DNA of 64,000 bases, taken from Conus ventricosus (lineage: Eukaryota > Mollusca > Gastropoda > Neogastropoda > Conidae). The notes below the pieces were generated by a model. It made no database searches. It was not told the origin of the DNA and saw nothing but the letters and a program-made list of their open reading frames with translations. Positions 43,526 through 55,450 of this stretch are shown in pieces (the first letter of the stretch is position 1; every line of letters starts with the position of its first letter). The translations under genes and the position numbers were made by a program. The DNA is taken from contig CM031628.1 in assembly GCA_018398815.1 (NCBI GenBank), positions 3,878,507-3,942,506 of the forward strand, in the 5' to 3' direction.

Positions 43526-44599
43526 CCCCTCCTCTTTAGTGCGTGTGTGTGAACATTAATTTATCTGTGGTGTGTTTCAAGTGTGTTAGGTGCCTGCTCA
43601 ACAACAGTTGAACACACGTGTGGTGTGAGTATGTGTGTGTGTGTGTGTGTGTTAAAAACAGATAGTTGTAACTGCTACTGCCGAGGAGTCCCTGTCATCC
43701 CTGTGGGAAAAGATGTCCGCCTTGTTTAAGTATTCATTAGATAGATACCCCCATCCCCCTACCCCTACTCCCCACTTCTCACCCCCATCCCCCTACCCCT
43801 ACTCCCCATTTAAGTCAGCTGCTTTGATAATTATAATTACATTTTCAGAACAAGTTTCAGCTACAGTTTCAGGGTTGCAACTCCAACTTGCAGGCTTGAT
43901 TTTGATGTATGAAAAACAATATTGACTCGAAATGTGAATGATTTTTGTTGCAAAATTTCAAATGGGCATATACGTATCGTGTGCAGGCTCTAGAAACATC
44001 TTTCATTGAATCTTTCTCGGTTTTAACTAGTTACTGATAATAAATATGTGATACTGCTCGATCATTCAAGGGTTTTAAGCAGCTGCTGAAAAGATATATG
44101 ATACTGTTTGAACACTCCATTCAAAGTCCAGTTCTACTTTATCAGTAATGGGTGTTGCTGAATACATTTTTCACTTTGTTTATTACCAGGTTGGATTATA
44201 CGTATTTTGTTATTTTGTTTGTTAAAAACCATAACACACACGCACATGCACGCATGCATGCATGCACACTCGCGCGCACATACACACACACATGAGCGTG
44301 GGTGCGCGCGTGCAAGCAAGCATGCACACACGCATACGCGAACCCACATACTCGAGAGTCGCACGCATGCACATCCATAGAGGTCTGATTCAGTATTTTA
44401 TAATTCACATGTGCAAGAAGCCTGTGATGTCAGGAGTGGCAATGACCAACCTGAATGAGGCAGGCATCATCGTCGAGTCCACCATACATCCCCCGGCATA
44501 GTTGTGACCTTGCGGTGGTCAGGGGTCAGTGCTTGAACAACCAATGCTGAGGGCTCCAACAAATGGCAACTCACCTTTTTCCTCTTTTATCTTCTGCCA
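42961..44599. other. Unassigned with simple repeats
   Basis: Two copies of the 41-bp unit of the 45.9-kb array at about 43250-43335, CT repeat at 43483-43521, GT repeat at 43635-43652. No gene recognised. Confidence 0.5.
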
Positions 44600-45250
44600 T
44601 TAGAACAGTGCACACATTGACCTTGGAGTCATGTGTGACTCATCCAAATTTTCCGACAACCCACCATGGACTGTCCTCGTCCTGGAGATGCACTTTGATC
44701 TGGCCTCATACCACAAAGACCCCACCAGCCCTCTGGCGTACAAGACATTTTTGCTGAACTTTGTTCTAAATTTCCATCCTTTCAAACAATATATTGATGG
44801 TTCCAACTGTAGAGAGGAGGTTGCCTCTGCTGTATATTGCACTGCAGCTCCCTCTCAGAGATGTTCTGAACACATTCTGACAGACAGCTCCATCTATACC
44901 GCTGAGCTCACAGCATTGGTTATGGCTGTTCAGATGGTCACTAAATCAAAACATACAGACTTTCACCTTGTATCCGACTCCATTTCTGCCATGGAAGCCA
45001 TTGCTGCCTGTAGCCTCAAGCACCCTGGACTGTTGAATTTATATGTACACCTCTCTGAAATCTGATGGTTACAATATAGTTTTCTGTTAAATTTGTTTAA
45101 CTGTACACCTCTCTGAAATCTGATGATTACAATATAGTTTTCTGCTGAATTTATTTGAACTCTACACCTCTCCGAAATCTGATGGTTACAGTATTGTTTT
45201 CGCTGTGTTCTTGGTCCTGTTGGCATTCGAGGCAGTGAAGTGGTACCCGG
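44600..45250 (+). pseudogene. LINE RNase H fragment 1
   Basis: Open frame: DLGVMCDSSKFSDNPPWT, then FKQYIDGSNCREEVASAVYC, SIYTAELTALVMAVQ and FHLVSDSISAMEAI. The D-G-S, T-A-E-L and S-D-S motifs are those of the RNase H domain in I/Jockey-type LINE ORF2 proteins. It reaches LSEI at 45060, then a roughly 59-bp unit repeated three times interrupts, and GPVGIRGSEVVPGH-like sequence (the end of the domain) follows at 45200-45250. RT is absent. The fragment at 50620 is a related copy. Confidence 0.7.
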
Positions 45251-45253
45251 ACA

Positions 45254-45600
45254 TGCATACACTTTGATATCATTGTACTGTGCTTGCCTTATTGAATGGT
45301 GCCTTGTTGTGTATCACATTGTATCCATACACTTTGATATCATTGTACTATGCTTGCCTTATTGAATGGTGCCTTGTTGTGTATCACATTGTATCCATAC
45401 ACTTTGATATCATTGTACTATGCTTGCCTTATTGAATGGTGCCTTGTGTATCACATTGTATCCATACACTTTGATACCATTGTACTATGCTTGCCTTATT
45501 GAATGGTGCCTTGTGTATCACATTGTATCCATACACTTTGATATCATTGTACTATGCTTGCCTTATTGAATGGTGCCTTGTGTATCACATTGTATCCAAA
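45254..45600. repeat. 66-70-bp minisatellite, five copies
   Basis: Units of CATACACTTTGATATCATTG then GCTTGCCTTATTGAATGGTG and CACATTGTATC, immediately after the LINE fragment. Confidence 0.9.
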
Positions 45601-45734
45601 CAAAAGGATAGCTACATGTGTGAGCAGTGCCTGTTCAACATCTTGTCAACGGCTTGACTGAAGCAGGGAAGGGGAAGTGGATTGGGGTGGGAGGGAATGG
45701 GTGAATGTGTTTGAGTATGGGAGGGTAGGTACGG

Positions 45735-45862
45735 AGGTGTTTTTTTATTTTTTTTTTCTTCCTTTTTTTGTGTGTGTGTGTGTGTTTCCTCTTTTTTTCC
45801 TTCTCCACAATAAAAAAAAAAGCAAAAAGTTGATAAAGATGTTTATAAAAAAAAAAAAAAAA
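45735..45862. repeat. T-rich, GT and A-rich simple sequence
   Basis: T-runs, TG repeat at 45770-45784, A-runs to 45862. Confidence 0.8.
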
Positions 45863-45914
45863 CAAAGAAAACTTGTTTTCCCTTGCTTGAAACAGAACTT
45901 TTCTTTTGTAAACC

Positions 45915-47262
45915 AGTAAAAACCCAGAGGAGCAAAGCACCATTTGTTGTCAAACTGTGAAAACCCAGTGAATCATAACACCGGTTGTTGTCAAACTGTA
46001 AAAACCTAATTAATCATAACACCAGTTGTCAAACTGTGAAAACCCAGTGAATCATAACACCAGTTGTTAAACTGAAAACCCAGTGAATCATAACACCATT
46101 TGTTGTCAAACTGTGAAAACCCAGTGAAGCAAAGCACCATTTGTTGTCAAACAGTGAAAACCCAGTGAAGCAAAGCACCATTTGTTAAACGGTCAAAACC
46201 CAGTGAAACAAAGCACCATATGTTGTCAAACAGTGAAAACCCAGTGAAGCAAAGCACCATATGTTGTCAAACAGTGAAAACCCAGTGGAACAAAGCATCA
46301 TTTGTTGTCAAACGGTGAAAACCCAGTGGAACAAAGCATCATTTGTTGTCAAACAGTGAAAAGCTAGTGGAACAAAGTACCATTTATTGTCAAACGGTGA
46401 AAACCCAGTGGAACAAAGTACCATTTATTGTCAAACAGTGAAAACCCAGTGGAACAAAGTACCATTTATTGTCAAACAGTGAAAACCCAGTGGAACAAAG
46501 TATCATTTATTGTCAAACAGTGAAAACCCAGTGGAACAAAGTACCATTTATTGTCAAACAGTGAAAACCCAGTGGAACAAAGTACCATTTATTGTCAAAC
46601 AGTGAAAACCCAGTGGAACAAAGTACCATTTTTTGTCAAACAGTGAAAACCCAGTGGAACAAAGTACCATTTTTTGTCAAACAGTGAAAACCCAGTGGAA
46701 CAAAGTACCATTTATTGTCAAACAGTGAAAACCCAGTGGAACAAAGTACCATTTTTTGTCAAACAGTGAAAACCCAGTGGAACAAAGTACCATTTTTTGT
46801 CAAACAGTGAAAACCCAGTGGAACAAAGTACCATTTTTTTGTCAAACAGTGAAAACCCAGTAGAACAAAGTACCATTTATTGTCAAACAGTGAAAACCCA
46901 GTGGAACAAAGTACCATTTTTTGTCAAACAGTGAAAACCCAGTGGAACAAAGTACCATTTATTGTCAAACAGTGAAAACCCATTGGAACAAAGTACCATT
47001 TTTTGTCAAACAGTGAAAACCCAGTGGAACAAAGTACCATTTTTTTGTCAAACAGTGAAAACCCAGTGAACAAAGTACCATTTTTTTGTCAAACGGTGAA
47101 AACCCAGTGGAACAAAGTACCATTTTTTGTCAAACAGTGAAAACCCATTGGAACAAAGTACCATTTTTTGTCAAACGGTGAAAACCCAGTGGAACAAAGT
47201 ACCATTTTTTTGTCAAACAGTGAAAACCCAGTGGAACAAAGTACCATTTTTTGTCAAACTGG
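45915..47262. repeat. 41-bp minisatellite, about 33 copies
   Basis: Unit of GTGAAAACCCAGTGGAACAA then AGTACCATTTATTGTCAAACA. Left units are more diverged (AATCATAACACCAG), and the right part is nearly uniform with T-run length variation. The same unit occurs about 2.6 kb upstream near 43250. Confidence 0.93.
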
Positions 47263-47996
47263 AGCATGCCGTGTGTGTTTCTCAGTCAGATGGTCGACAG
47301 ACAAAAGCTGCCCCTGAACTCAACCAGCGGCCTCTTCGACCCCCAGATCCCAACTTCAGTTTGTTTGGGTTTTTTTTACCATTTTCAGCAGTATTTTATG
47401 CTGTAATTGAACATGAATGAAAATGTTTCGGAAAAAAAATACTAATGTAGTTGCGTCCTTGAGAAATTACGTATGTATGTGATTTAACTGAAAACAAAGG
47501 AAGATGTTTCAGGGAAAAGAAATCCTAATTGGAAGGTTTGTGGTGCTTTTGTGTGTTGCTTCAAGTGCGTTGAAGATCTAATGCTCAGGATGTAAGCAAA
47601 CTTGGGATAAAGCTTGTTAGTATGTAACAAATTGTTATAGTTCACACACATTAGAATTAATGTCAAGGCAACATTTATTACCTCGCCATGTACACGGCCA
47701 TAATGTGTAAATAGTCCAACTTCCAGTTAATATGTAACAAATTATTACGGTTCACACAGATTAGAATTAATGTCAAGGCAACATTTATTACATCGCCATG
47801 TGCCCTGTCATATGTGAATAGTCTAACTTCATTTTTAGGCTGATGGCCTGTGGAAGAATCTCGCTCTCTCCCTCCCTCCCTCCCACCTCTTCCTTTCCCT
47901 CCCTTGTTGAAATAAATATGGGTAGCATGTAGGAAAAAGAGCAAATGAAATAAAATTAAAAGATAATAGAAATAAATGTTAAATGAACTGCCAAAA
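47263..47996. other. Unassigned
   Basis: A roughly 100-bp segment around AATTAATGTCAAGGCAACAT is duplicated (47655 and 47768). No coding evidence. Confidence 0.5.
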
Positions 47997-47998
47997 AA

Positions 47999-48490
47999 AT
48001 TGTAGACAAACGAATCACAAGACAAAACACGACATGTTTCGACCTCTCAGGTCTTCTTCAGGCAAGGTACAAAACAATTATTACAATGAAAATGAACGAG
48101 CAATCACATATCTTCAGTCTCTTCAGCGCAAGATAGGCATTGAATGAAAACGAGGCTGTCAGAAGGGAGATATTGTGTGAGTCAAGGTAGAAATGATGGT
48201 AATTATATTACTTATACTAATAATGATCAAAATATTGAATGAATAAATAAATAGACAGGATTGCATCCACTTTTGGTGATAATAAGGCAATAGCACTTGT
48301 GGTATGGGAGAAAGGAGAGTGGGTTAGAGGATTCTTAAAACAGCATGGTTGCCATTGCAACAGTCTTCGCAGCGATGGTGATGATGATGTTACTGGTAGT
48401 GATGGTAATATCAATATTAACAATTGTGTTAATGATGGTATTTTCTTTTTAGAATTTTTTCATATGGGATATATGTTTTAAAAGAATGCT
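47999..48490 (-). repeat. Dispersed repeat, second copy at 60001-60530
   Basis: Both start GTAGACAAACGAATCACAAG, share GTCTTCTTCAGGCAAG and AAAATGAACGAGCAATCAC, and run through ATGGTAAT-rich sequence. On the minus strand the start carries a CTGAAGA...GAAA motif. No coding region. A retroelement terminal fragment is likely. Confidence 0.65.
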
Positions 48491-48929
48491 GAAGCAACGT
48501 TTTGGGAATGGCTCTGGAAAAGGTTGAAAAATTTCACACAGAAATAGAAAAAATATTGCTTCAGAGTTGACATTCTGCACCCCTTTTTGGGGATTATGAT
48601 CAAACATTCAAAAAATTAAAATATTGATATGACGGGTTCAGCACCTTTGTTTGGGTCCAGTATACTCTCCAGAGTTACCTGTCTTTATCCACACAAATAT
48701 GTTTTGCGCCGTCATCCCCTGAAGAACGAAAAAGTTTCAAGCACACCATTGCATCACTCTGGTGTGAGGGCCCCAGACACACTTTTTCCTTTTGCTCCTT
48801 CTGGAACAGTTCCAGTTCTTTGAGAATGGAGTTGATTTGGGTTTTCATGGAGTCCCAGTCTTTCAACAATAAACAAAGTGATCGGGCTTCGACTGGGATT
48901 GTTTGATTTTGCTGGGAGTGTCTCCCACA

Positions 48930-49180
48930 AGTTTGGTTTCTAGGCCTAGGCCAATGTCTTTTTCAGGACCAGGATCTTGTCGTTCTCCACAAGTTTGTTT
49001 TCTAGGCCTAGGCCAATGTCTTTTTCAGGACCAGGATCTTGTCGTTCTCCACAAGTTTGTTTTCTAGGCCTAGGCCAATGTCTTTTTCAGGACCAGGATC
49101 TTGTCGTTCTCCACAAGTTTGTTTTCTAGGCCTAGGCCAATGTCTTTTTCAGGACCAGGATCTTGTCGTTCTCCTTTTTG
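48930..49180. repeat. 62-bp tandem repeat, about four copies
   Basis: Units of CAAGTTTGTTTTCTAGGCCT then TTTTTCAGGACCAGGATCTT and GTCGTTCTCCA. On the minus strand the first unit encodes ENDKILVLKK, and 48869-48675 reads KDWDSMKTQINSILKELELF, a coiled-coil-like stretch. The array may therefore derive from a duplicated exon of an unknown coiled-coil gene, but each 62-bp step shifts the frame. Confidence 0.6.
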
Positions 49181-50137
49181 GTCTTGTTCCATCTTCATAA
49201 GAAGCTAACAATGACACCGTATGTTTTGATGGATATGTTTTGATAGATCTAATACAAAAAGAGCGAAATTAAGTTATTTTAATGGATCAATGACATACCT
49301 TTACCAAAAAATAAAAGGATTTATTAGGGGATTGGGGTACCAAGTATGGCCACTGTGCTTGTGTGGTATGGCACTGTGCACATCTCGCACATCCCATAAG
49401 CAAGTCCCAACTGAGCTATTCCAGCTCCCCAAGTATTCAAGAAATGAAATAGTGTTTAAAACCCGATTCCAAGCCCCACCTGTTGCTACACAACACATTT
49501 ATCTGGAGTTTAAAAAAGGTAAACGGCATACAGATAATCTGATGATTTCTTCCCCTTTATCTAAATTATTCATAAAGAATGACATTTCAGGGACTGGCTA
49601 ACATCTCAACAGACTCGGAGTGATGTTTATTTTACAGGAATTTTTTGGTGATGATCAAGACTTGAGAACATCTTTAATCTTAGACACACAAAAGCACTTA
49701 AATCATGCGAGAACAGCCTTCAGATTGGAAATATTTCTATTAGCCATCCTGCATTTTTAGAGATCGAACATGTGGTTATTGTGCTTTGAAGAGAATCGCT
49801 TAGACTGAAATGCATTTTGTTCTTTGCTGTCCTGCTCTCACATGTATTTGTGGAAAGTCGATTCAATTTTAAATTAATGGAATCTACTTTTATCCGTTTC
49901 TGTAGAAGTGTGATTTTTTTTTTTTAATATTTTTTTTTTTTTTTTACAGAACTGTTGATTTTAAGGAAATTGCAACTTCTCAAGAATGTGTAAATGAGCA
50001 TGCATTTTTTCCGTTCTAGAATGCAAGGGGACTGTGCTTTTACTTTGTATGTCAACAAATTATCTGAACTTGCGTAAATCAATGTGTCCTTGTGTGGTCT
50101 CCCACCACTACCCCACCCCCCCCACCCCACTCGCTGT

Positions 50138-50180
<43 letters not shown>

Positions 50181-50619
50181 CATGAATTTTTCACAAATAG
50201 GTGTTCATCAAGTTCATGAGAGTTATTTGGGGAGTATTGTATACGTGTCTTTCTGTGTTTGTCATTCATAAGCTCTGAAGAAAACATGTTGAAAATTCAC
50301 TTGTTTCAATGTTTTTGACATAATTGATCCCGTCCACCTTCAAGGGCTCTTTAGTGCATTCAGCACCACCCCTGTTTACAGTGTGTATACTGAGTCAGGG
50401 GAACAGTTTGTATACTGAGTCGGGGGAACAGTGTGTATACCGAGTCGGGGGAACAGTGTGTATACTGAGTCGGGAACCATTCATCTCTATCGGCTGAAAC
50501 TTTGAATTACTGTTCAAATCATTTTTCTGAACTCCAAAGTCCTGTATTGTAACCCTAAGTTCCAAAAGGAATTTGATGACACCCCAGTTCCTTTCCACCT
50601 TTTAGAATTCATGTTCTTC
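49181..50619. other. Unassigned with simple repeats
   Basis: CA repeat at 50141-50179, T-runs near 49914-49946, and four imperfect copies of a GGAACAGTGTGTATACTGAG unit at 50380-50475. No gene recognised. Confidence 0.5.
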
Positions 50620-50990
50620 CCTATTTGAACGGTGCAGACATAGACCTTGGAGTTGTGTGTGAATCGTTCAAGTTTCCTGATGACCCACCGTGGACTTTTC
50701 TGACCCCAAAGATCTGGTTTGATCTGGCCTCGTGTCATAAAGACACCAGTTCCTTGGCATGTAAGTCATTTTTCGCTGAATTTCCTTGGCATGTAAGTCA
50801 TTTTTCGCAGAATTTCCTTGGCATGTAAGTCATTTTTCGCTGAACTGTGTTCTAAATTTCCATCCTTCAGAAGACTTTTACCGATGGCTCTGTGGTGACA
50901 CACAGATGCAGTGCATGCAGCAAACTGTGCGGAAGTGTCGCTTGCGTGAGAGGTTTAGCTGAACACCAGAACTTAATACCCCAAGGCCTA
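50620..50990 (+). pseudogene. LINE RNase H fragment 2
   Basis: DIDLGVVCESFKFPDDPPWT and FDLASCHKD align with the fragment at 44600. A 30-bp unit (TTTCGCTGAATTTCCTTGGC) is then tandemly triplicated, and the start of the RNase H domain (TDGSVVT) follows before decay. Confidence 0.6.
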
Positions 50991-51440
50991 GCTTGGGGAG
51001 TCGAGCGTTTATAGATTGGCGCAATGGGACTGTTTTGAGAATTTTCATTGTGTCTGAAAGTCGATTCTCCTCATTTTCTTTTATATGGCCATCAAAGAAT
51101 GAGCACAAAGGATTGGGAATATTTTGTGCTTTTGAAACTGGTGCAAAGATAGGGTCATGGGTAAGTGCAAAGGCCTGAAATGTGTGTCGGCTGAGGGGAA
51201 GGTCATGTATTTGAAGACTGTGATTTCAATGGTGAAGATCCCCCTAAACAAGGGAAATAATTGGTGGGGGTTGTTCTTTTGATCAAGTATTGGTGTAACA
51301 ATAAATGCTGGCTTAAATTTATGGTAGGCTTCAAAACGCCTACATGGATTATGTTGTGTTTTAGTGCAAAATCCTAACTGTGGCCTGTACATGAATTTAG
51401 AATTTTTATAAATTTCAATTGAAGCTAGCATTAGGCCCTC
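50985..51440. repeat. Dispersed repeat shared with 55215-55450
   Basis: Both contain a TTTATAGA-TGGCGCAAT segment, TGTTTTGAGAATTT, TATGGCCATCAAAG or CATGGCCATCAAAG, and TTTATGGTAG with TACATGGAT. The copies are diverged. Unknown family. Confidence 0.55.
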
Positions 51441-51862
51441 CCTGTCATCCGTTTTGAACAGAAACCCCCAAATAATGAAAATAGATGAAGTGATGAGATC
51501 TTGTTAGTGTTTTTTTTCTTTCTTTTTTTTTCAAATAATGAGAATAGATGAAGTGATGAGATCTTGTGGGTTTTGTTTTTTTAAATTGTGGTGTTGTGTT
51601 TTCCTTTTCACCATTACATCTATTTACCAGCTTTTTTTTTCCAGTTACGTTTTGTCTTGTTGAAGGTAATATGTGATTGTTTCTTGACGTCTTCCCTTTT
51701 TTTTTTGGAGACAATTTGGTATTTTAGGAGCTGATATTTATCCAGCATATACAATAAACGCAGTAAGTCTATACAGTGTGGAGAGTTGTGTGTGCAAGTG
51801 TGTGTGAGTTCCCTTTTCCCCATCCATTCTTATTCCTCTGTACCCCCACCCCCACACCCTGG

Positions 51863-51893
<31 letters not shown>

Positions 51894-53072
51894 TGTTCTC
51901 ACACATATATACACACACAAACTTCAATCCTTCCTCTTTCTCTCGCTTTTTTGAAAAACTGTAATAACTTGTGGACTCTTTAGCAGCTCAGCAAAGGTGA
52001 GTGGTAGAAACAACGGCAAGTTGTGGGGATAGTGTGGAATGGTGTGGGGTGTATGGATGGAAAGGAATCTTCATTCAGGTCAGGATGTGTTTAGTGTGTG
52101 TATGGTAGTGGTGGGGGTGGCCGAGATGTGTGTGTGTGTGTGTCAGTTTATGTGTGCATGTACTGACTGTTCATTTCTCTGTCTCTACCCCCTCCTCTTG
52201 CACCCCAGTGCACCCTTCCACCCAGTCCCCCCCCCCCCCCCCCCTCCCCTTTCCCCATCACACCGCACCCTCCACTCTGCTGTCCCTTTTTTATTTCTTT
52301 TCTCTCCTAGAACAATTCCTGCACTCTTTTGACTGTTTTGGGATGAATATCGCTGTTCAACATAGACGCACACATGCACCGACTTCAGCTGTATTCAGCA
52401 AAGAATGATTTTCACATTCATATCGCAATTATAAGAAAATCCGTACTTTATCGATATTAACACACTGGTCATAAAATGCCCTTTGTGGGGGGAAAAAAAA
52501 GGATTTTCTGTCTCCGGTCTCAAAAATCATGTCAAAAAGGAGGTGGGTTTGGAAAACATTAACAAAAAAAAATCACATCTGAAATAAAGGTACCCTTTTA
52601 TCAGAAGAGAAACGAACATGATTATTTGAGAGTAGTTCCCAGCAAAATTTGGCAGCTGTCCATCCTATTTAAGAACAAGTGTTTGAGTTATGTCCGAGTT
52701 GCCGGAGAGAGACAACTATCAGTTCAGTGGCTTCACTGTACTTCCATTGATCATGCACAAACGGCATGTAACATCAGTCTGAGTAGATGTTTGTGTATAC
52801 AGATGGAGTGCATTTTTTGTCGCATTTTTTTTTCATTTGACTTGGTGGTGATTCCAAAACTTTTCAGTATTTCAGACTGACCTATCATCATCAAAAAATT
52901 TACTTTTTAGGGGGGGGGGGGGGGGGGGGGGGGGTTACTTTAAATTAAAATTTTGGAGGAAAGAAAATGAAAAACTTTGTTACAGCTCACTGAATGCACT
53001 ATTTCCACCCTGTACATACCATGACCAAACTGGTTTTTTTTTTAAAGTGTAGGTAAATAGCCAGTGTCATTT
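51441..53072. other. Unassigned with simple repeats
   Basis: A roughly 50-bp direct repeat around TGAGAATAGATGAAGTGATG (51475, 51537), CA repeat at 51869-51892, C-run at 52228-52243, G-run at 52911-52934. No exon recognised. Confidence 0.5.
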
Positions 53073-55017
53073 CAGGGATGAAAACTCCTCCGCCGTCTCC
53101 GCGTTATTTTTTCGCATCTCCGCCGAAAGAAAAGTCTCCGCCGAAAAATTATTCGAGAATGAAGCTCAGAAACGATCTCAACTTGTCTGCACAGCGAATT
53201 TCTTCTCTGTCGGTAATGTTCTCAAACGGCGTATTTCGCATTCTGCTTCCTTCCAGTATCATTTCTCATCATGGCGTCGATTCACATTGAGAGTTTGCCG
53301 CCAGTGTGTGCAAACAAAACGAAAAAAAAAAAGAAAGAAGTATGTGAACCACTAGAAGACCGAGTGGCTGCAGAAGGACGTGTGTGACCGCAGAGTCGCG
53401 GATGTAATAAGAAAACAAAACAAAGACGGCGGATTTAAAGTGTTTTGCGAGCCTTGCCAAAAACGTGTCTACTTTGGTAGTCGTGGCTTTGTGGCAATCA
53501 GAGATCACATCGAGCGTCCCAGTCACCAACAGAAAATGTGTGTGTTTCCCACACCATTACAGCATGTTTTCAGATCATTGGGTATGCAACAATCGACGTT
53601 TAATTTCCAAAGATAGTTTGACTCCTACTCTGATTTTTCTACAAGTTCCATTTCCATGATAGTTTGATTCTAACTGATTTAATAATAAATACTTAATGGT
53701 ACTTTGAAGTCCTTTTTTTACAAAAAAATGATAAACACTCAAGCTTTCGGGTCTTAGACCCTTCATCAGGAAACATCAAACAGTAAACACAAGGGAAAAA
53801 CAGGATAACAAAACAACGGAGGAAAAAAAACTTCGAACCCACTGGAGAGATGAGGAATTGAGTACTTCCACTCGTAGAGTCTTCAAAGCAAGGGAAAAAC
53901 GTCAAAGTGACAAAAATAATATAAAAGAACAAATGACATCAAAATAAACTGATGTCACAACAGTATTGTGTAACACTTTTCCCCTGGTATAATGCAAACG
54001 TTTGCTACATTTGTTAGGTGACTGCTAACAGCCCCCTATGAAATCCTTTTCCACCAGCCCACTCCCCCACTACCTATATGCTTCCTCTACTCCCGCTCCT
54101 TCTCCCCCACCCCCACCCTCACCCCACAACACACATACCCCACACACTTCACCCCCCCTTCCCCCACCCCCGTCCCCACCACACATACACACACACAAAC
54201 GCCCGCCCCCCCCCCCCCCACACACACACACAAGCACCCCCCCCCCCCACACACACACACACACTTGTCAAGGGGGGGGGGGATATGATTAGTTGTAAGG
54301 GGGAATTGGGGGGGGGGGGGTTGTGTGTGGTGTACTGTTGTGACATCAGTTTGTTTTTATGTAATTTGTTCTTTTATGTTCTTTTTTTGTGTTTAGTGTT
54401 TCCTGACGAAGGGTCCAAGGCCCAAAAGCTTGAGGTTGTTTTTTTTTAAAGGGCTTCAAAGTAATCATTTTTCATATTGTGTTTATTGAAGTCCAGCAGT
54501 CGTTTACATACATCTGATTTACTTAGTTTGATTTCCCACTCTGATTTACTTATCTACAGGCCGTAATCATTTTTCATATTGTGTTTATTGAAGTCCAGCA
54601 GTCCTTTACATACGTCTGATTTACTTAGTTTGATTTCCCACTCTGATTTACTTATCTACAGGCCTTATTCTTTTATGTCTGAAAGCACTGTTTGTCAAAT
54701 TTTCTTTAGATACAGTTCTGAGGATTCATCATACTAAATGTTTGTCTCAATTGACATAGTTTCTTTCCACATCAGTCTGTCTTCATGGTGTTGAAAGCTG
54801 TTCTATAGAATGAGTTGTTTAGAAGCAAGAAAGTGATTTCTAAAGATTTTTATGCCTTATTTAATACAAAATATGCTTCAGCTTCAGGGGGCGCCGCCCC
54901 CTCACCCCCGCCGGGCTGTTGCCCATGGACCCCACTGGGGGCCCATGGTTAACCCCCAGATCCCCGCCAATCTCCTCTTTTTAAAAAAAACCTGTTTTTC
55001 ATCCCTGCATTTGAATG
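53073..55017 (+). mobile_element. hAT-like element with 5-bp TSD, copy 2
   Basis: Starts CAGGGATGAAAAC and ends GTTTTTCATCCCTG. It is flanked by CATTT at 53068-53072 and 55018-55022. Colinear with 21924-23624 but with an additional segment of about 240 bp at 53635-53860. That segment contains, on the minus strand, CCTGATGAAGGGTCTAAGAC and GAAAGCTT. A plus-strand version of this motif lies at 54400. The GC hairpin near the right end (GGGGGCGCCGCCCCCTCACC) is conserved. Only a zinc-finger first exon is coded. Confidence 0.78.
53274..53616 (+). pseudogene. Zinc-finger start of a hAT-like transposase, copy 2
   Basis: ATG at 53271 opens MASIHIESLPPVCANKTKKK and CEPLEDRVAAEGRV, then a stop. A +1 shift continues VCDRRVADVIRKQNKDGG and the finger FKVFCEPCQKRVYFGSRGF with DHIERPSHQQK (C-x2-C...H-x5-H), and stops at 53614. 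It is a BED-like finger plus basic region, probably the DNA-binding part of a larger transposase encoded by autonomous relatives. Confidence 0.6.
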
Positions 55018-55214
55018 CAGGCAAACATTGTAGACGGGCTGTTGCATCTCATCACAGAGGTAATAGTAGGTGCTTTTTAAAGGGCTCCCAGACTCAACGT
55101 ATGTGGGTAGGTGCCATATAAACTGTTCAGTTGAGTTGGAAATTGATTGTTGTTGTTGTGTGGGCATTATTTCTTCGAAGAAGACGGGAGAAAAGTTGTG
55201 TACCGATTGCACAG

Positions 55215-55450
55215 CAAAGATTAATGTGCCAAGGCCTTGCTAAAGAAGCTGAGTATTTATAGACTGGCGCAATTGAATTGTTTTGAGAATTTGTATAGTG
55301 TCTCAAAGTTGATTTTCGTCCTTTTCTTTCACATGGCCATCAAAGGTACGAGCCAGGTGGTTCCAAGCAGACAGATTTATGGTAGACTTCAATACGCTTA
55401 CATGGATCATACAGTGTTTTTGTGCAAACTCCTAATTGTGGTGTGTGGCC
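55215..55450. repeat. Dispersed repeat shared with 50985-51440
   Basis: See the partner entry. It adjoins the transposon copy but lies outside its 5-bp duplication. Confidence 0.5.
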
